Assembly (NCBI GenBank): GCA_012934845.2
Contig: WNNJ02002672.1
Location: 62,001-126,000, forward strand
Length of the DNA stretch: 64,000 nt
Direction: 5' to 3'
Source: Pomphorhynchus laevis
Taxonomy: Eukaryota; Acanthocephala; Palaeacanthocephala; Echinorhynchida; Pomphorhynchidae
The notes beneath the pieces are model-generated. The model saw nothing but the letters and a program-made list of their open reading frames with translations, was not told the DNA's origin and did not search any database. Shown here in pieces: positions 9,725-21,163 of the stretch. Numbering within the stretch: the first letter of the stretch is position 1; every line of letters starts with the position of its first letter. Position numbers and translations under genes: made by a program.

Positions 9725-11745
9725 ATTTTCAGAATAAATTTAGATTCATCAATCTAAAATGTTTGGGTTTTGGCAAATTGAAGATCGCGCGAACATAATT
9801 AGAGCATGTAGGAATACGAGATAATATGGTGACCGATGTAGAGGAACATTTCACAGAAACACCCACAATGTGCTTAATAAATTTGTTTTGACAGTTATCA
9901 ATTTGAGCAAAGTTCGAAGAGGATGAGTCCGACCATATTACCGGTAAACCGTATGTCAAAATTGGCAATAACATAACACGAAAGTGTTTAATAGCACCAT
10001 CGTATGACAAAGCATCCAGATTACTTACACTACAAGTAGCCATTGTACTTTTCGAAATGAGCTTATCCTTTTTAAAATGAGCTTATCCTATTTTCCTTAA
10101 TGAACCTCCACGGCTAAATTTTACAATCTTAGATTTGTGTACATTTATCTTCAAATAATTGTCCACACAGTATTTAGATAATTCATCCAAATCTAGTTGT
10201 GATTCATACATACTTGTAGACATAATAGCTAGATTGTCCGCATACATTGCCATCGTTATCGAGGTTCTACCACAAATTTTACAAGGTAAATCCGCTACGG
10301 AAAACGCAAATAAAGCGGGACTCAGAGGGTGGCCCTGCATGATACTCTGTGTAGATGATAAATATTCAGAATAATTTAGGCAGTCAAAAACTTTAAAGTA
10401 GTTTGGTTCTAATATGTTCTTTATTAACTGTAGTAATTCACAACTTATGTGAAAATAATGAACTAATTTGAAAAGCAGCAATGTGCGATTAGCAGAGTCA
10501 AAAGCCTTAGCAAAATATATGAATATGGTGTATGAAGGCTTTCTAATAGAAAATAATGTATGCACTTTATTCCTGACAATATTCAATGCATTTAAAGTTG
10601 AGCGGATAGTACGAAAACCGAATTGTTCATGTGGAAGCAAATATTTGCAGAATTTAATGACGCGACGAGTCACGGCAAAGGATAAAAGCTTATAGGTATG
10701 GTTAAGAAGAGCAATACCACGATAAGAATCAACATTATTAGCATCATCATTTTCTTTATACAATACCTAAATAATACATTCCCAAATTCTGGAACAGAGC
10801 AGCCACTATGAAAACAGTTGAAAAGAAAGATCCAATAATCTGCAACGATATCGAAAGATGCTCGAATAGTTTCTATGTATAATTTATCAGGACCAGTGGC
10901 TTTCTTATTTTTCTTTTTATTGATGCACACCTGTAGTTCTTCTTTCGTAAATAGAGCATTTAACGGGTCACAAAGTGAAGGCGTATTATGAGAGATAACG
11001 TTAATTCATCCCTGTCCTAAATCAACAACATTTTTTCCACCTAAAATTCAAAAAGTGCTAACTTCATTCTGTAAGAGGAATTAAAGAAGACCTTTGAGGA
11101 CGGTTAGTTGTAAGTTTCCAAGGAAACTTTTCAGTATGCCTTATCTTTTGAGACTCTAACCTGGTTGAGCGAAATTAAATTCATTTAACGGAACCCTATA
11201 TTGCATTTTGCACATGAAGTTCATTCTTAAAATTATCATTATCATTGTATCGACGAATTTCACCAGCGAAATTATGTATCGAGCAAGCTTGCGCATATAG
11301 AACGGCTTTCGGGTGCCTCTAACCTCTAAACTTGATTTTTTTTATTTTAAACACGATTCTAAAAGAGTTTCGTTAATTAGTTCATTGATTTCCTTCTACC
11401 AAGAGTTGCATAGCCACCTTTAAATTATCTACCGCATCTGCTCCAATGCATGGTATTCTACTAAAATTAGAACTTGAAGCTATGACCTGTTTTCTAAGTG
11501 TCTTTACGTCTAAAGTACAGGATACCGGCTTGTATTTTTTATAATCGCCTACTTATTTGCTAGATCGAAATGCACATTTTGGATTTGGGAATTTGCAAAT
11601 ATTAAATCAATACAACTACGGCCGTTGAATGATTCGTATGTCCATCTCTCTATGGGCAAATCGCATCTAAGTTTAGCGTTGCAAAATAGTCTATTAGTAA
11701 TTAAAGTTTTAAAGGTATATGATTTTGTATTATATTATAATTTTA
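9725..11745 (-). mobile_element. Non-LTR retrotransposon (LINE), broken, minus strand
   Basis: Read on the minus strand, the piece starts with the end of an endonuclease domain (about 11740-11560, with NGRSCIDLIFANS, like the xDLxF motif of APE-type nucleases). After a decayed stretch come RT motifs: KATGPDKL at about 10890, SYRGIALLN, EQFGFR, FAKAFDSANR, MQGHPLSPALFAFSVADLP, YADNLAIM and INVHKSKIVKF (10763-10083). Last is a C-terminal thumb/connection region (10043-9729, LPILTYGLPVIW and CQNKFIKHIVG). The active-site second aspartate is replaced by asparagine (YADN) and the frame is interrupted several times, so it is dead. The clade looks I/Vingi-like but I cannot fix it. Confidence 0.7.
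10083..10763 (-). pseudogene. LINE reverse transcriptase domain
   Basis: The 226 residues cover RT blocks from SYRGIALLNHTYKLLS through EQFGFR, AFDSANR, QGHPLSPALF and the active site YADNLAI to KSKIVKFSRGGSL. LINE RTs need YADD here; the N in place of the second D should abolish catalysis. It belongs to the larger minus-strand LINE remnant at 9725-11745. A related fragment with LYADDLAVMW lies at about 28240-28560, also minus. Confidence 0.75.
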
Positions 11746-12360
11746 TAATATAAAATACGTAGACTCAGTTAACATTTAATTAGTTAAATGTTAACTGATT
11801 AGTTAATTAGTTAATTAGTTACTCAGTTAACTCATTTAATTTATATATTGAAAATTTAATATTTTAATAATATTTTGTTTATTTATACTTTACCATTATA
11901 AGAAATGGAAATAAAAATCCATTAAACTTGCTTGAAAATTAGCAGAAAAATAGTGGTAATACCATTGAATTGATCTTTGTATAGTAGCTGCGTAACAGCC
12001 CATCAATATGACACACGAGCGAAAAAGTTTACTTATAGCGCATTCTGCACATTGTTTTATTCCAAATAAATAATCATTGACATTATTGATAACATATTTA
12101 CACAGAGATGATAAATATAATTTCATATGAAAAAGATAATAACTAAATGAAAACAGTAAATTCGTTAAGGAATTAAATTATAATCTTTAAATAATAAAAT
12201 TATTAAAAATTGATATTTGTAATATTGAAAATAATTCCAAGACCTTCATACATTAAGACTGATACATTTTTATACTGAGACTTCGCAGAAATAATTTGCC
12301 ACAAAAATTGAGACTATTGAGCGAAAAACTTTTATAAATAGAAAATAAAGATACTTTGTA
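11746..12360. other. AT-rich intron segment, no gene seen
   Basis: This holds simple AT-rich sequence with runs of TTAGTTAATTAG near 11790-11830. A block at about 11880-11960 (AAACTTGCTTGAAAATTAGCAGAAAAATAG) also occurs at 15690-15730 and 33040-33070. No coding region is recognisable and the 76-residue ORF on the minus strand has no support. Confidence 0.5.
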
Positions 12361-15290
12361 ATAGAGTAAGATACATCAGATAATCAAATTTCATCAAAGG
12401 AAAAAGGTCAACGGCATGTATTTGTCCCCCCTGCTACGTTGGGTCGATGAATAGGGGCCGACACCTGTTCACATTTCAATTCCTAGTAATTACTCTAATC
12501 TTTATTCTTATTTTTATCTAGTAAAAAATACATAGACTTAGTTATCTGATCTGACTTATTAATTAACTAATAAATAGCAAACAATGTATCAGAATAGGGA
12601 TTAGAGGTAATCAAAAGGAACTGCTATGATATCAGGTTTCACCCCTATTCCTCAACCCAACATAGCAGCGAGGCTAAATTCGTGCTAAGGACGTATGATA
12701 CATCAGATAATCAAATTTCATCAAAGGAAAAAGGTCAACGGCATGTATTTGTCCCCGCTGCTACGTTGGGTCGATGAATAGGGGCCGACACCTGTTCACA
12801 TTTCAGTTCCTAGTAATTACTCTAATCTTTATTCTTATTTTTATTTAGTATAAAATACATTGACTTAGTTATCTGATCTGATTTATTAATTAACTAATAA
12901 ATAGCAAACAATGTATCAGAATAGGGATTAGAGGTAATCAAAAGGAACTGCTATGATATCAGGTTTCGACCCCTATTCCTCAACCCAACATAGCAGCGAG
13001 GCTAAATTCGTGCTAAGGACGTATGATACATCAGATAATCAAATTTCATCAAAGGAAAAATGTCAACGGCATGTATTTAGCCCCGCTGATATGTTGGGTC
13101 GATGAATAGGGGCCGACACCTGTTCACATTTCAGTTCCTAGTAATTACTCTAATCTTTATTCTTATTTTTATCTAGTATAAAATACATAGACTTAGTTAT
13201 CTGATCTGATTTATTAATTAACTAATAAATAGCAAACAATGTATCAGAATAGGGATTAGAGGTAATCAGGAGGAACTGCTATGATATCAGGTTTCGACCC
13301 TATTCCTCAACCCAACATAGCAGCGAGGCTAAATTCGTGCTAAGGACGTATGATACATCAGATAATCAAATTATATCAAACAAAAAAAAGTTCAACGGCA
13401 TGTATTTGTCCCCGCTGCTACGTTGGGTCGATGAATAGGGGCCGACACCTGTTCACATTTCAGTTCCTAGTAATTACTCTAATCTTTATTCTTATTTTTA
13501 TTAAGTATAAAATACATGGACTTAGTTATCTGATCGGATTTATTAATAAACTAACAAATAATCAACGATGTATCATAATAGAGATGAGAGGTAATCAGGA
13601 GGAACTCCTATGGTATCAGGTTTCGACCCCTATTCTTCAACCCAACATAGAAGCGGGGCTAAATACGTTCTAAGGACGTATGATACATCAGATAATCAAA
13701 TTTCATCAAAGGAAAAACGTCAACGGCATGTATTTGGCCCCGCTGCTATGTTGAGTCGATGAATAGGGGCTGACACCTGTTCACATTTCAGTTCCTAGTA
13801 ATTACTCTAATCTTTATTCTTATTTTTATCTAGTATAAAATAAATTGACTTAGTTATCTTATCTGATTTATTAATTAACTAATAAATAGCAAACAATGTA
13901 TCAGAATAGGGATTAGAGGTAATCAGGAGGAACTGCTATAATATCAGGTTTCGACCCTATTCATCAACCCAATATAGAAGCGGGGCTAAATTCGTGCTAA
14001 GGACGTATGATACATCAGATAATCAAATTTCATCAAAGGAAAAAGGTCAACGGCATGTATTTGTCCCCGCTGCTACTTTGGGTCGATGAATAGGGGCCGA
14101 CACCTGTTCACATTTCAGTTCCTAGTAATTACTCTAATCATTATTCTTATTTTTATTTAGTATAAAATACATAGACTTAGTTATCTGATCGGATTTATTA
14201 ATTAACTAATAAATAATAGACGATGTATCAGAATAGGGATTAGTGGTCATCAGGAGGAACTGCTATGATATCAGGTTTCGACCCCTATTCCTCAACCGAA
14301 CATAGGAGCGGGGCTAAATACATTATAAGGACGTATGATACATCAGGTAATCAAATTTCATCAAAGGAAAAAGTTCAACGGCATGTATTTGGCCCCGCTG
14401 CTATGTTGGGTCGATGAATAGGGACCGACACCTGTTCACATTTCAGTTCCTAGTAATTACTCTAATCTTTATTCTTATTTTTATTTAGTATAAAATACAT
14501 TGACTTAGTTATCTGATCTGATTTATTTATTAACTAATAAATAATAGACGAACTATCAGAATAGGGATTAGTGGTCATCAGGAGGAACTGCTATGATATC
14601 AGGTTTCGACCCCTATTCCTCAACCCAACATAGAAGCGGGGCTAAATACGTTATAAGGACGTATTATACATCAGATAATCAAATTTCATCAAAGGAAAAA
14701 GGTCAACGGCATGTATTTGGCCCCGCTGCTATGTTGGGTCGATGAATAGTGGCCGACAACTGTTCACATTTCAGTTCCTAGTAATTACTCTTATCTTTAT
14801 TCTTATTTTTATTTAGTATAAAATATATAGAATTAGTTATCTGATCTGATTTATTAATTAACTAATAAATAATAGACGATGTATCAGAATAGGGATTAGT
14901 GGTCATCAGGAGGAACTGCTATGATATCAGGTTTCGACCCCTATACCTCAACCAACATAGAAGCGAAGCTAAATACGTGCTAAGGACGTATGATACATCA
15001 TATAATCAAATTTCATCAAAGGAAAAAGGTCAACGGCATGTATTTGTCCCCGTTGCTATGTTGGGTCGATGAATAGGGCCGACACCTGTTCACATTCCAG
15101 TTCCTAGTAATTACTGTAATCTTTATTCTTATTTTTATTTAGTATAAAATACATAGACTTAGTTATCTGATTTATTAATTAACTTATAAAAAATAGACGA
15201 TGTATCAGAATAGGGATTAGTGGTCATCAGGAGGAACTGCTATGGTATCAGGTTTCGTCCCCTATTCATCAACCTAACATAGCAGCGGGT
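12361..15290. repeat. 328-bp tandem satellite array, about nine units
   Basis: The marker ACACCTGTTC recurs at 12461, 12788, 13116, 13445, 13773, 14100, 14428, 14756 and 15082 (one copy reads ACAACTG), giving periods of 326-329 bp. Each unit contains two inverted segments of about 42 bases (CCCCTATTCCTCAACCCAAC... against GTTGGGTCGATGAATAGGGG...) about 70-90 bp apart, and matches the Naiad-like PLE 3' tail in minus orientation followed by part of the same tail in plus orientation. Units differ by scattered substitutions, so the array is not brand new. The last unit is partial. ORFs inside, such as the one at 13350, are satellite artefacts. Confidence 0.9.
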
Positions 15291-15874
15291 ATTTATAATT
15301 ATTAGATAAATAATTATAAATAATAAATAATTATATTAGATATTATACAATTTAAATTTATATAACGATAAACCGTAGTGTACATTATTTTAATACAAAG
15401 CATATTGTTTATTATCCATCCGTAAAAACCTGCTTAATAGTTATAATTTATTTTAAATAATATTCTGTTGTTTTGAATAATGTAAAATTACAAGAAAAAC
15501 AAAAAATCATCAAAAAAGGATGAAATTTGATTATCTAGTATATCTTATTACAAAGCATATTGTTTATTATCCATCCTTTTCTCTTTTTCTGATTAATAGT
15601 TTAAATTTAGTTTTAATAATATTTTGTTGATTTGTATGTTGTAAATTTGATATTTTAACAATATTTTGTTGATTTATACTTTTCCAATATAAGAAAAAAT
15701 CATCAAACTTGCTTGAAAATTAGCAGAAAAATAGTTCTATCAAGAATAAATAGTTTAAGTATTTCTGACAGAGGTTATATAACCGGGATAACAAAGTTTA
15801 TGATTTCGAATAATGAATTAGGTTTCGGGATTATTCTTCGACACAACATTGTAGCTGGTCGAACAATTGTCTAT
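15291..15874. repeat. AT-rich spacer with a copy of the 32.85-kb repeat
   Basis: From about 15520 to 15800 the sequence closely follows 32855-33125: GATTATCTAGTATATCTTAT, ACAAAGCATATTGTTTATTA, TGATTAATAGTTTAAATTTAG, GAAAATTAGCAGAAAAATAG and ATTTCTGACAGAGGTTATAT. The remainder is AT-rich tail-like sequence. The small ORF at 15713 is inside this repeat and is not believable as a gene. Confidence 0.6.
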
Positions 15875-17628
15875 AAACTTGCGTACATACACAAATTTTG
15901 TTTAACTCCTATATATCTTTAAAGTTTAGCTCTTATATATGTTCTTGAATGGATACAAGTCCTTAAATTAATTTTTAAATTACATAACAGGTGTGTATAC
16001 CTCAATAAATACTTAAAGTATTCATTGAATACTTCAAATACCTATATGCGCATATTATTCTATTATTTGAAATATCAAAACTCTCAGCTTTGGTATTTCA
16101 AAATCGAAATTGTTTAAATACTTTAAGAGCTGAGAACAAAAACATTGAAAAACTATTTAAGTAGTTGTGACAAGTTACTGGAAATTGTAAACATATTAAA
16201 CTTAAGGGTTTTGTTGTCTCTTAAACTTCTCAGAATAATTAAAAAATGTCTCAAAACGAGAGTGATACTAATCCGCGTGAATTTTTTTTAGTCATTTTAG
16301 CCAGACGCGGAAGAACAACAAAGAACACTGCGTCTAGCAGTTTTTTTCGTTGTTCTTCCGCGTCTGATTAAAATGACTAATAAAAAATGTATTATACTTC
16401 CTCTAATTATATTAAATGCCTTATAAATGTTATTATGCCCATTATTTTGATTTTAAATTCTATTGTTATATAAATTATAAAATATTATAATTGATAAGAC
16501 ATTATTTTCTGATAATTTTCAAGCAAATTTAATGATTTTTTCTTATAATGAAGAATTATAAATCAACAAAATATTGTTAAAATATTTAATTTACAATTTA
16601 TAAATCAACAAAATATTATTGAAAATAAAATTAAACTCTTATGTAGAAAATGTATTAGAATAATATACTAGATAATCGAATTACAACCGAGGAAATACGT
16701 CATTAGCACGTGTTTAGGAATAAGGACATTAAGCGAAATTACTTATGGATAATAAATAATTTAAGAAATTTATTTAATAATAAATTATTATTAATAATTA
16801 TTTATTTAATAATATAAATAAATAAGATGCACTAGATAATTAAATTTCATCAGAGGAAATAGGTCATTGACAAGTGTTTGGTCCTACTGCTATGCTGGTT
16901 CGAGAAATATGGGCCGAAACCTGATTGCATATCAGTTCCTCCCAATGAAATTTCATCGGGATAAACATTTTTGTGATACATTGTCTGTTATTTATAAGTC
17001 AATTCATCAAAATGACTTTATTTTTATTTTTAAAATCCTATTATCTACAAAATCCTCAAATCTCTATTTCTTGAAATATGACATTATGATATCTTGAAAT
17101 AATATTATAATAATATCTTGATATATAATTTCTTTAAATCTGATATTTCTTAAAGTCTGTTTAAAATAAATAATAACTATACCTGATAGTTCCTGGAAAT
17201 TAAAAAAATAATAATAATATTCTTGTATTATAATAAGATACTAAATAATCAAATTTTATCAGAGGAAATATGTCATTACCATGTGTTTGCTCTCGCTGCT
17301 ATGTTGGGTCGATAAACAGAGACCGAAACCTGATAACATATCAGTTCCTCTTAATGACCACTAATATTTATTCTGATACAACGTTTGTTATTTATTAGTT
17401 AATTAATAAAAATGACGTTTATTTTGAATTTCAATTTTTATGTTAACTTGATTCGACCCCGTGGAATAGCGGTCGAAACCTGATAACATATCAGTTCCTC
17501 CTGATGACCTCTATTCTTTATTATGATACAACGTCTGTTATTTATTAGTTAATTCATAAAAATTGACTGTTATTTAAGATTTAAATTTTAAATTTTTGCG
17601 TGATATAAGGTATATGGTATTATGATAT
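15875..17628 (-). repeat. Right arm of the long inverted repeat (1754 bp)
   Basis: This is the mirror image of 3461-5214: coordinate x in one arm corresponds to 21089 minus x in the other, without an indel that I could find. The 76-residue frame at 16867-17097 is identical to the minus-strand frame at 3992-4222, which simply reflects the duplication. The arm ends about 290 bp before the second coiled-coil exon. Confidence 0.85.
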
Positions 17629-17913
17629 AAAAGTATAAAATTATTTATTATTTATTAATAGTTTAATTATTTTATTTTTATTTATCATTATGCTTATTTT
17701 ATAAATAATTTTATATACGTAGACTCAGTTATCTGATATGATTTTATGGAATCAAAATAATAGTAGATATAATAATTCCACACAATTGGAATATTAAAGA
17801 AGAAATAATATTTTGTCGCCTTTATTGGAAACTGTAAATTTACAAATTTTGTAAATTTACAGTTTTAATTTTTCATTTAATCGAAACTTTTTCAAATAGT
17901 TAAAGTTTCTTAA
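17629..17913. other. Intron end before the second coiled-coil exon
   Basis: AT-rich sequence with a PLE-tail-like end (ACGTAGACTCAGTTATCTGAT at about 17715) and a short inverted run around GTAAATTTACAAATTTTGTAAATTTAC at 17836-17862. Candidate splice acceptors are GATAAAG|GAG (17922/23), AAGGAG|GG (17926/27) and GACAAG|G (17951/52). No other feature is seen. Confidence 0.45.
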
Positions 17914-19743
17914 TTTGATAAAGGAGGGACACTTGTTTTCAAATTGACAAGGAAACTAGGTGAGGTAGAAAGAAACCTAAACAAATTAAATTCAACATAT
18001 GAAATGTCTAGAGCCAATTTATTTCAGTTAACCACTCGTTCTAATAAAGAGGCCGAAATATATTTTCAAATACAATCTGCGATTAAGTTAACAAACGCTC
18101 AGATAGAACTAAACAAACGCAATTCTATTGAATCCCATCGTATGGTATATAATGCAGATAGATCTGTCAAAGAAATTACAAGTGCTTTAAACAGAATGAT
18201 GGGCAGAGCTTATGATCTCAAGTGTGAATTAAGGGATATGCAGTGTAAAGAAGGTAAGTCTATTATTAGAAAGTACTTGGCATCCGGACTCCGTATATCA
18301 GCAGATAATAAACTTAAGGAAATTACAAGAAGGCAAGCTTACGCCCGAAACACATTTAAGTTCAATGCTTTGAATATAAGGTCTGATCAAAACGAAATCG
18401 ATCAGATCAAACAAGAAATAAGAAGCAAAGATATACATTTAAATAAAATAAAACAAAATCTGAAAGAAGTAAGTAAAAAGAGTAAAATATTAAAAGATAT
18501 GAAGAATTTCTACCTCAAAATATCATCTAGGGCTAGAAAGCTAAATACATTGATCGGTAAGAAATGCAATATTCACAGTTACACGTACCTAGCACAGACG
18601 GATCCAAAAAAATACCATTATCTAATGGCGAAATTTAAAATGCAAAAAATGTACGTAAATGAGATTCAATTGCTGGAAGCTGCTAAGTCTGAGAATCAGC
18701 GTCTAAGATCCCAGATGCATAAAATCGACCAGGAAGTAGCTAGGAAAAAACACGCATTGGATAAACTATATGAAACGAGAAAGTCGTCCGGGCAAATAGG
18801 TAACGGTAACAACAAACTAATCTTACAACTGACACGAGTTAAGAATACGATCCATCGAAATAGGACAGTAAATACAAAACTTAGTCATCTGTTGGAATTA
18901 ATGGATTACATTGAGTATACGATAACGTTGTTTAAGGACAGAATCCGACTGTACGCACGTAATAAAATGTTCAAAGAACTACAATATGCAATTGATTTGC
19001 TAAACGAATTCAGAGCAAAATACGAACGACGCTTTGTTCCGCAATTATTCGGTGAAATGTACCTTGATAAAATGTATGAATTTGACATCAGTAAAGTTCC
19101 GCGAATTCCGTCATTGCACGATATTCAAATAGTTCAGTACAAGAAAAGAAGATGTGAGTACGATGACATTTGCTACCGTTTCAATATTGGCGAAGAATAT
19201 GATATTCGACAACCAACAAATAGGATATGTTGTCTGCAATGGTCAAAATCTGATTCATCAACGCTTCTAGAGAGCAACGATGATTACGCAGATTTTTTCG
19301 ATAATCCAGAAGCAGCAGAAATTCCGCTAGGATCGCCAAACTATTGCCAAACGGACAGTGAATGTCCCCTACGATATCTGTGCAAGTCTGTGTGCGATCA
19401 TCCCAACTATGATAAGATCTATGAAAAGTACATTATCGAAGACACTGGGTTCGACATTAGTATTGAATCTGATGATATCGACACAAAGGATATTCTATCA
19501 ACCGAAATAGATGAGACACCGGAAGAAGAAGCGTATAGACAATTTAAAGAACTCAACGCACAGATATTGTATCGAGACGTAGATACTGACTTTGCACTTA
19601 CTGAATATGAAAAGCATAAGCGTAGATACATATATTTGATTGAAAAAGACGAAGAATTCATTGAAAATGACCTTGAATACTTTCACAAATGTCTCAAAAG
19701 TACAATGGAATTTCAGCAGAATTTACCACACTGGCTTCAGTAA
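17914..19743 (+). CDS. Coiled-coil protein, C-terminal exon (function unknown)
   Basis: The frame is open from about 17914 and ends at TAA 19741-19743, giving about 600 residues. No convincing ATG opens it, and a splice acceptor just upstream fits better, so I take it as the last exon of the gene begun at 5777. It is almost wholly helical: long K/E/N/Q-rich coiled coil to residue about 370, a segment with MYEFDISKVPRIPSLHDIQ, a less charged cysteine-containing region (about 420-500), then a final acidic helical part ending FQQNLPHWLQ. There are no membrane segments and no enzymatic motifs. Composition suits a structural cytoskeletal or ciliary protein, but I do not recognise the family. Confidence 0.65.
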   Translation, partial: FDKGGTLVFKLTRKLGEVERNLNKLNSTYEMSRANLFQLTTRSNKEAEIYFQIQSAIKLTNAQIELNKRNSIESHRMVYNADRSVKEITSALNRMMGRAYDLKCELRDMQCKEGKSIIRKYLASGLRISADNKLKEITRRQAYARNTFKFNALNIRSDQNEIDQIKQEIRSKDIHLNKIKQNLKEVSKKSKILKDMKNFYLKISSRARKLNTLIGKKCNIHSYTYLAQTDPKKYHYLMAKFKMQKMYVNEIQLLEAAKSENQRLRSQMHKIDQEVARKKHALDKLYETRKSSGQIGNGNNKLILQLTRVKNTIHRNRTVNTKLSHLLELMDYIEYTITLFKDRIRLYARNKMFKELQYAIDLLNEFRAKYERRFVPQLFGEMYLDKMYEFDISKVPRIPSLHDIQIVQYKKRRCEYDDICYRFNIGEEYDIRQPTNRICCLQWSKSDSSTLLESNDDYADFFDNPEAAEIPLGSPNYCQTDSECPLRYLCKSVCDHPNYDKIYEKYIIEDTGFDISIESDDIDTKDILSTEIDETPEEEAYRQFKELNAQILYRDVDTDFALTEYEKHKRRYIYLIEKDEEFIENDLEYFHKCLKSTMEFQQNLPHWLQ

Positions 19744-20384
19744 TTGTTACTTAATTCAATAATAGTTAAATTAGCTGCATAAGTTTTTTTACTGTCGTTC
19801 AATTCAGTCGTTTGACTAAAAATGATACATAATAAAAAAAAATATTTATTATTTCACAAAATGTTGCATTAGGTTAGATATTCGTAAGCTCGAAAAATTA
19901 ACCCACCTCAACAATGTATATTACTGCATTAGTTCTTCCAAAATGAAATATACCAAATTATTTATTATTTTTATAGAGATTATTAATTTAATATTATAAT
20001 CCATATTAAAATATATATTAATATATTTAATATGATAAAAATTATATTGATTATTGATTATAGATTAATGTACTAGATTATTTTTTACTTCAATAATAAA
20101 GAATCGCAAATTACATCGATCATAAAACATTTTTGATTAAAAAGCGTCTACGTTTGTCGTCAGACTAATTTCCAATCAGATATTTCTAGTCAATTTTAAG
20201 TTGATATACCTGTGCAGTCATTTTTACCATTGAAATTCGGTAAAAAAAATTACCTGGGTGATCACTGAAAATAAACGTCGGATAGACCAAAGCATTCGAT
20301 TTGTTTTCCCAGATTTTTAATAGTTTCTTTTTTCGATTTGAGCGATCAAGACACCAATAACCCTAAATATTTTTCAGCAGTGAC
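19744..20384. repeat. Intergenic region between convergent genes, with a 200-bp direct repeat
   Basis: An AATAAA-type signal (ATAATAAAAAAAAATA at about 19828) follows the coiled-coil stop. From about 19870 to 20072 the sequence nearly repeats at 21177-21376, starting with GATATTCGTAAGCTCGAAAA and ending with GATTATAGATTAATGTA. The second copy lies in XPC intron 3, immediately upstream (in gene sense) of the last XPC exon, so the two copies bracket that exon. Confidence 0.7.
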
Positions 20385-20521
20385 AACTGCGATTCGTTGA
20401 CATTTCAAGAAATATTCCCGATGATCTTGTCTGGGCCTGTCTCAGAATTGCACACGTCTTCTCATTTATCGGGAGCAGCCAATGCACCGTCCAATCAATC
20501 AAGCAATTCTTATCCTCCAGG
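20385..20521 (+). CDS. Possible internal exon of an unidentified gene
   Basis: A pyrimidine-rich acceptor (AATATTTTTCAG) and a donor (CCTCCAG|GTTAAT) enclose an open frame of about 45 residues: SDNCDSLTFQEIFPMI, then LSGPVSELHTSSHLSGAANA and PSNQSSNSYPP. GC content and codon use are higher than in the surroundings, and the sequence matches none of the mobile elements in the window. The serine/proline-rich composition suggests a regulatory protein linker. No neighbouring exon could be joined to it, so this is tentative. Confidence 0.3.
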
Positions 20522-20719
20522 TTAATCTATTTATGATTCAACGTTGTTAAATAAATTTAAGTATATTAGCAGCTCAAGTAAATAATTTAATAATAATATT
20601 TAAATATTATTAAATAATATTATTTACTTTTATTAATAATAGTAAATAAAATATTATTTTGTCATCTCAGTAGAATAAATATACATAAAACGTTATTATT
20701 AAGATCGTCAACATAAAAG

Positions 20720-21163
20720 TTATTTGCTTTTCAACTTATGATGTATTAATAATCCTTTGATAAGTAAGAACCACAGTTTTCTTGTTTTCGCTTTCATACG
20801 CTGCGTCTTTAGTCTTTCTTCAATGCTTTTAATTTTGTTCATTTCCTCGACTACAATACTTAAAAATTCAGAGCAGATAATAATGCCATTAAACACGGGA
20901 TAACAACGTCCTCTGTGTGAATCAAAGCCAACAGTAGCAGCTGCAAAATCAACTCCCGTATTTTTAGCGGCTTTGTGAGCATTGCTTTGAGTAAGGTGAA
21001 CACACCCAGTTGGTATCATTGCAGGGGTAAATAGATCGACATTACCGTATCCGTTACGTGGTACAATGCCGTTTATTGCCTTGGGAGGTTTGTATGGACA
21101 AGTTTGCCATTCACCGTATAAGCAGAGATCTTGCTTTTCGTTTTGGTTGATGTCAGGATTATA
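20720..21163 (-). CDS. XPC: XPC/Rad4 exon 4: BHD2 end and BHD3, C-terminus
   Basis: The acceptor TTTATTTTTAG lies just above 21163 and TAA ends the frame at 20720; the exon has 148 codons in phase 0. It encodes the BHD2/BHD3 region of Rad4/XPC: LYGEWQTCPYKPPKAINGIV, then PRNGYGNVDLFTPAMIP, TGCVHL, FAAATVGFDSHRGRCYPVFN, and a basic helical end with KGLLIHHKLKSK. Human XPC has [29 protein letters not shown] and PIGCVQL in the same order. BHD3 inserts into the helix and captures flipped-out nucleotides at lesions. The protein stops soon after BHD3 and lacks the longer centrin/TFIIH-binding tail of vertebrate XPC. Confidence 0.9.
   Translation of the reverse strand, partial: YNPDINQNEKQDLCLYGEWQTCPYKPPKAINGIVPRNGYGNVDLFTPAMIPTGCVHLTQSNAHKAAKNTGVDFAAATVGFDSHRGRCYPVFNGIIICSEFLSIVVEEMNKIKSIEERLKTQRMKAKTRKLWFLLIKGLLIHHKLKSK

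Noticed and set aside
10159-10695. Plus-strand ORFs at 10159-10374 and 10468-10695
   Set aside because: Antisense to the LINE RT on the minus strand.
12361-15290. CRISPR-like regular repetition
   Set aside because: Units are 328 bp, contiguous without unique spacers, and the genome is eukaryotic with spliced genes; it is a satellite.
3461-17628. Polinton/Maverick-type element with long terminal inverted repeats
   Set aside because: No capsid, integrase, protein-primed polymerase or packaging ATPase frames are present between the arms.
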